A stretch of DNA of 7,481 bases from Bacillota bacterium (GTDB lineage: Bacteria > Bacillota > Bacilli > Alicyclobacillales > SLC66): positions 1 to 7,481 of the forward strand of contig JAKADD010000120.1 in assembly GCA_021820825.1 (NCBI GenBank), given 5' to 3'. Positions 5,084-7,481 of the stretch are shown in pieces (within the stretch, counting starts at the first letter, position 1; each line of letters starts with the position of its first letter). The position numbers were made by a program, and so were the translations under genes. Below the pieces are notes generated by a model that searched no databases, was not told the DNA's origin, and saw only the letters and a program-made list of their open reading frames with translations.

Positions 5084-7405
5084 ATGGGTCAGGGAGATTT
5101 GACTACGGAGCGTGTATTGCCGCTGCTCCCGCTGCGCGGCCTGCTTGTGTATCCGGCGATGGTTCTGCATCTGGATGTGGGCCGTGAAAAATCGGTGCGC
5201 GCGTTGGATAAGGCGATGGTTGAGGATCATCTGATACTACTGGCGACACAGATGGATACGCAGGTTGACGATCCGGCTCAGGATGAGATTTATGCGATCG
5301 GAACACTCGCCCGCGTAAAACAGATGATGAAATTGCCCAATGGTACGATTCGGGTTCTCGTCGAAGGATTGAAACGCGCTCGGATTCTGGAATTTATCGA
5401 TGACAGCGAGTGGTTCGAGGTAAAGGCTGAGATACTGGATGCAGCGGAACGCCGGAATCCCGAAATGGACGCCCTAGTGCGCGCGGTGACACAACAATTT
5501 GAACAGTTTTTGAAACTTTCCAAGAAACACAGTCCGGAAATTCACGCCGCCGTGGCAGACATTGAGGATCCGGGCCGTCTGGCGGACGCCATCGCGTCGA
5601 ATCTGTCGCTGAAGATGAAGGACAAGCAGGCCATTCTGGAAGCGATTGACGTGACAAAAAGACTGGAATCATTGCTGCAGATTCTGTCTGATGAACGGGA
5701 GATACTGGAACTCGAAAAGAAAATCAGTCAGCGCGTCCGCAAACAGATGGAGCGTACGCAAAAGGAATATTATCTGCGCGAACAGATGAAGGCGATCCAG
5801 AAAGAATTGGGTGATAAAGAGGGGCGTCTGGGCGAAGCCGAGGAACTGCGGGAACAGGTCGAGTCCCGAATCCTGCCGGATGCTGTTCGCGAACGCGTAG
5901 AAAAAGAAATTGAGCGCCTGGAAAAAATGCCCCAATCGTCTGCGGAAGGTTCGGTCGTCCGGACTTACGTGGACTGGCTGCTCGCACTTCCATGGGGTCC
6001 TGCCGAGACTGTGTCGGTTAACATTGTGCGGGCAAAGGGCGTGCTGGACGAAGACCATTATGGACTGGAAAAGGTCAAGGAACGGATCGTCGAATACCTG
6101 GCGGTGCAGCAACTTGTCGGAGAGCATCGGGGTCCGATCCTGTGCCTGGTGGGGCCGCCGGGAGTAGGCAAGACCTCACTGGCCAAATCCGTAGCCCGCG
6201 CTCTCGATCGCGCATTTGTGCGCGTGTCTCTGGGTGGTGTGCGCGATGAAGCGGAAATTCGCGGGCATCGCAGGACATACGTTGGCGCTCTGCCAGGCCG
6301 GGTCATACAGGGTATGAAAACAGCGGGCAGACTGAACCCTGTCTTCTTGCTGGATGAGATCGACAAGATGGCATCGGATTTTCGCGGCGATCCCGCTGCG
6401 GCGATGCTGGAAGTGCTGGATCCAGAGCAGAACAACACTTTTAGCGATCACTATATTGAGTTGCCGTATGATTTGTCGAGAGTGATGTTCATCACCACCG
6501 CAAACACGGTGCACGGCATCCCCCAGCCACTGCTTGACCGCATGGAGACAATCTATGTTTCGGGGTACACGGAACTCGAAAAATTGCGTATTGCGATCGA
6601 TTATCTGCTGCCCAAACAGCGTAAGGCGCATGGCCTCGGCAAGGACAAACTGGTCATCAACGAGGAGACCATGCTCAGGGTCATCCGAGAGTATACGCGT
6701 GAAGCGGGCGTCCGAAACCTGGAACGGCAGATCGCTGCACTCTGTCGCAAAGCGGCGAAAATGATCGTTGCGGGAGAAAAAAAACGTGTGACCATTACAA
6801 TGAAAAATCTGGCGACATTTCTGGGCGCGTACCACTATCGTTACGGTTTGGCTGAAACGGAAGACCAGGTGGGCGTCGCCACCGGTCTGGCATGGACAGA
6901 AGCAGGCGGCGACACGCTGGCAATCGAAGTGTCGTCGGTTGCGGGAAAAGGAAAACTGACCATCACCGGGCAACTGGGCGACGTGATGAAAGAGTCGGCG
7001 CAGGCGGCCCTCTCCTACATCCGCTCGCGCGCGGACGAATTGGAGATCCCGCAGGATTTCACCGAAACGCACGACATTCATATCCATGTTCCTGAGGGAG
7101 CCATTCCCAAGGATGGTCCGTCTGCCGGAATCACGATCGCTACGGCGCTTGCTTCCGCGCTCACAGGACGCGCTGTAAGCAAGGGGGTTGCCATGACGGG
7201 TGAAATTACTCTGCGTGGACGCGTGCTTCCGATCGGCGGAGTCAAGGAAAAATGTCTGAGCGCTCACCGTGCGGGCATTCGCAAGATTCTGTTGCCGCAT
7301 GAGAATCAGAAAGATATCGAAGACATCCCGCTGAGTGTGCGCAATGACCTGGAGTTTGTATTTGTCCAGCATATGGACGCCGTGTTGCACAATGCGCTGG
7401 TATAG
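5084..7405 (+). CDS. lonA: LonA, ATP-dependent serine protease
   Basis: From the ATG at 5084 the protein has 773 residues, practically the same as B. subtilis LonA. Layout: N-terminal substrate-binding domain (about 1-205, starting [20 protein letters not shown]), coiled-coil-rich linker (about 205-300), AAA+ module and C-terminal protease domain. Walker A is GPPGVGKT (357-364), Walker B Asp424-Glu425, sensor-1 Asn474, arginine finger Arg486 and sensor-2 Arg544. The catalytic dyad is Ser680 (KDGPSAG) and Lys723 (GGVKEK). The cytosolic hexamer degrades misfolded and regulatory proteins. The reading frame stays open some 410 bases upstream of the start, overlapping lonB, but that stretch has no Lon similarity, and the promoter and ribosome binding site support 5084. 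The stop is TAG at 7403-7405, with engB beginning 15 bases later, so the two are probably co-transcribed. Confidence 0.98.
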   Translation: MGQGDLTTERVLPLLPLRGLLVYPAMVLHLDVGREKSVRALDKAMVEDHLILLATQMDTQVDDPAQDEIYAIGTLARVKQMMKLPNGTIRVLVEGLKRARILEFIDDSEWFEVKAEILDAAERRNPEMDALVRAVTQQFEQFLKLSKKHSPEIHAAVADIEDPGRLADAIASNLSLKMKDKQAILEAIDVTKRLESLLQILSDEREILELEKKISQRVRKQMERTQKEYYLREQMKAIQKELGDKEGRLGEAEELREQVESRILPDAVRERVEKEIERLEKMPQSSAEGSVVRTYVDWLLALPWGPAETVSVNIVRAKGVLDEDHYGLEKVKERIVEYLAVQQLVGEHRGPILCLVGPPGVGKTSLAKSVARALDRAFVRVSLGGVRDEAEIRGHRRTYVGALPGRVIQGMKTAGRLNPVFLLDEIDKMASDFRGDPAAAMLEVLDPEQNNTFSDHYIELPYDLSRVMFITTANTVHGIPQPLLDRMETIYVSGYTELEKLRIAIDYLLPKQRKAHGLGKDKLVINEETMLRVIREYTREAGVRNLERQIAALCRKAAKMIVAGEKKRVTITMKNLATFLGAYHYRYGLAETEDQVGVATGLAWTEAGGDTLAIEVSSVAGKGKLTITGQLGDVMKESAQAALSYIRSRADELEIPQDFTETHDIHIHVPEGAIPKDGPSAGITIATALASALTGRAVSKGVAMTGEITLRGRVLPIGGVKEKCLSAHRAGIRKILLPHENQKDIEDIPLSVRNDLEFVFVQHMDAVLHNALV

Positions 7406-7420
7406 GAAGCGGGTGATGGA

Positions 7421-7481
7421 ATGATCATCCGCTCAGCGACGTTCCTGACGTCTGCAGTGAGGCTTGATCAGTGTCCGGTGG
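7421..7481 (+). CDS. engB: EngB/YsxC ribosome-biogenesis GTPase (only the first 20 codons)
   Basis: An open frame begins with ATG at 7421 and runs off the window. The visible residues are MIIRSATFLTSAVRLDQCPV. The SAV-x-x-x-Q-x-P pattern resembles the N-terminus of EngB/YsxC (ISAVKPEQYP in B. subtilis), which precedes the AGRSNVGKSS P-loop, here beyond the window. A position directly after lonA is its usual place in Bacilli and Clostridia. The family is an essential GTPase for assembly of the large ribosomal subunit. GGTGAT (7412-7417) can serve as the ribosome binding site, although it is close to the start. The call rests on synteny and a short N-terminal match. Confidence 0.78.
   Translation, partial: MIIRSATFLTSAVRLDQCPV

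Noticed and set aside
6176..7390. 404-codon open frame on the - strand opposite lonA
   Set aside because: A shadow of lonA codon bias: composition is unlike a real protein, no ribosome binding site, no family resemblance, and it runs fully opposite conserved lonA domains.

Overview
The window holds a chromosomal protein-quality-control cluster, entirely on the + strand: trigger factor (3' part), clpP, clpX, lonB, lonA and the first codons of engB/ysxC. Having lonB and lonA side by side and followed by engB is typical of endospore-forming Firmicutes. clpP lies between tig and clpX, as in Clostridia and some deep-branching Bacilli, whereas in Bacillus subtilis clpP is elsewhere. The proteins look Bacilli-like and the DNA is moderately GC-rich; an Alicyclobacillaceae-like organism is plausible but not proven by the sequence.

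Layout. At 1-787 is the C-terminal part of trigger factor, followed by a good Rho-independent terminator (817-844). clpP (888-1478) and clpX (1492-2772) are tightly coupled: the clpX ribosome binding site overlaps the clpP stop codon. A gene-free gap of nearly 480 bases follows. It contains a 14-bp tandem array that begins in register inside the clpX 3' end, a short 8-bp triplication, a perfect 28-bp inverted repeat with a 31-base loop, a strong terminator (3086-3114), two short dyads, and a promoter candidate that fits the forespore sigma-F class. lonB (3250-4950) encodes a membrane-anchored Lon-like AAA+ protease. A 133-base spacer carries an imperfect dyad and a good sigma-A promoter for lonA (5084-7405). 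engB begins 15 bases after the lonA stop.

How the genes work together. Trigger factor binds nascent chains at the ribosome. ClpX unfolds substrates and threads them into the ClpP chamber. LonA is the soluble ATP-dependent protease, and LonB is its membrane-tethered relative, which in B. subtilis is made in the forespore. EngB is a ribosome-assembly GTPase often co-transcribed with lonA. All catalytic and nucleotide-binding residues looked for in ClpP, ClpX, LonB and LonA are present, so all four should be active.

I see no mobile element gene, CRISPR array, tRNA or rRNA, and no evidence of a new multi-gene system. The unusual content is in the clpX-lonB gap and in the promoters of the two lon genes.
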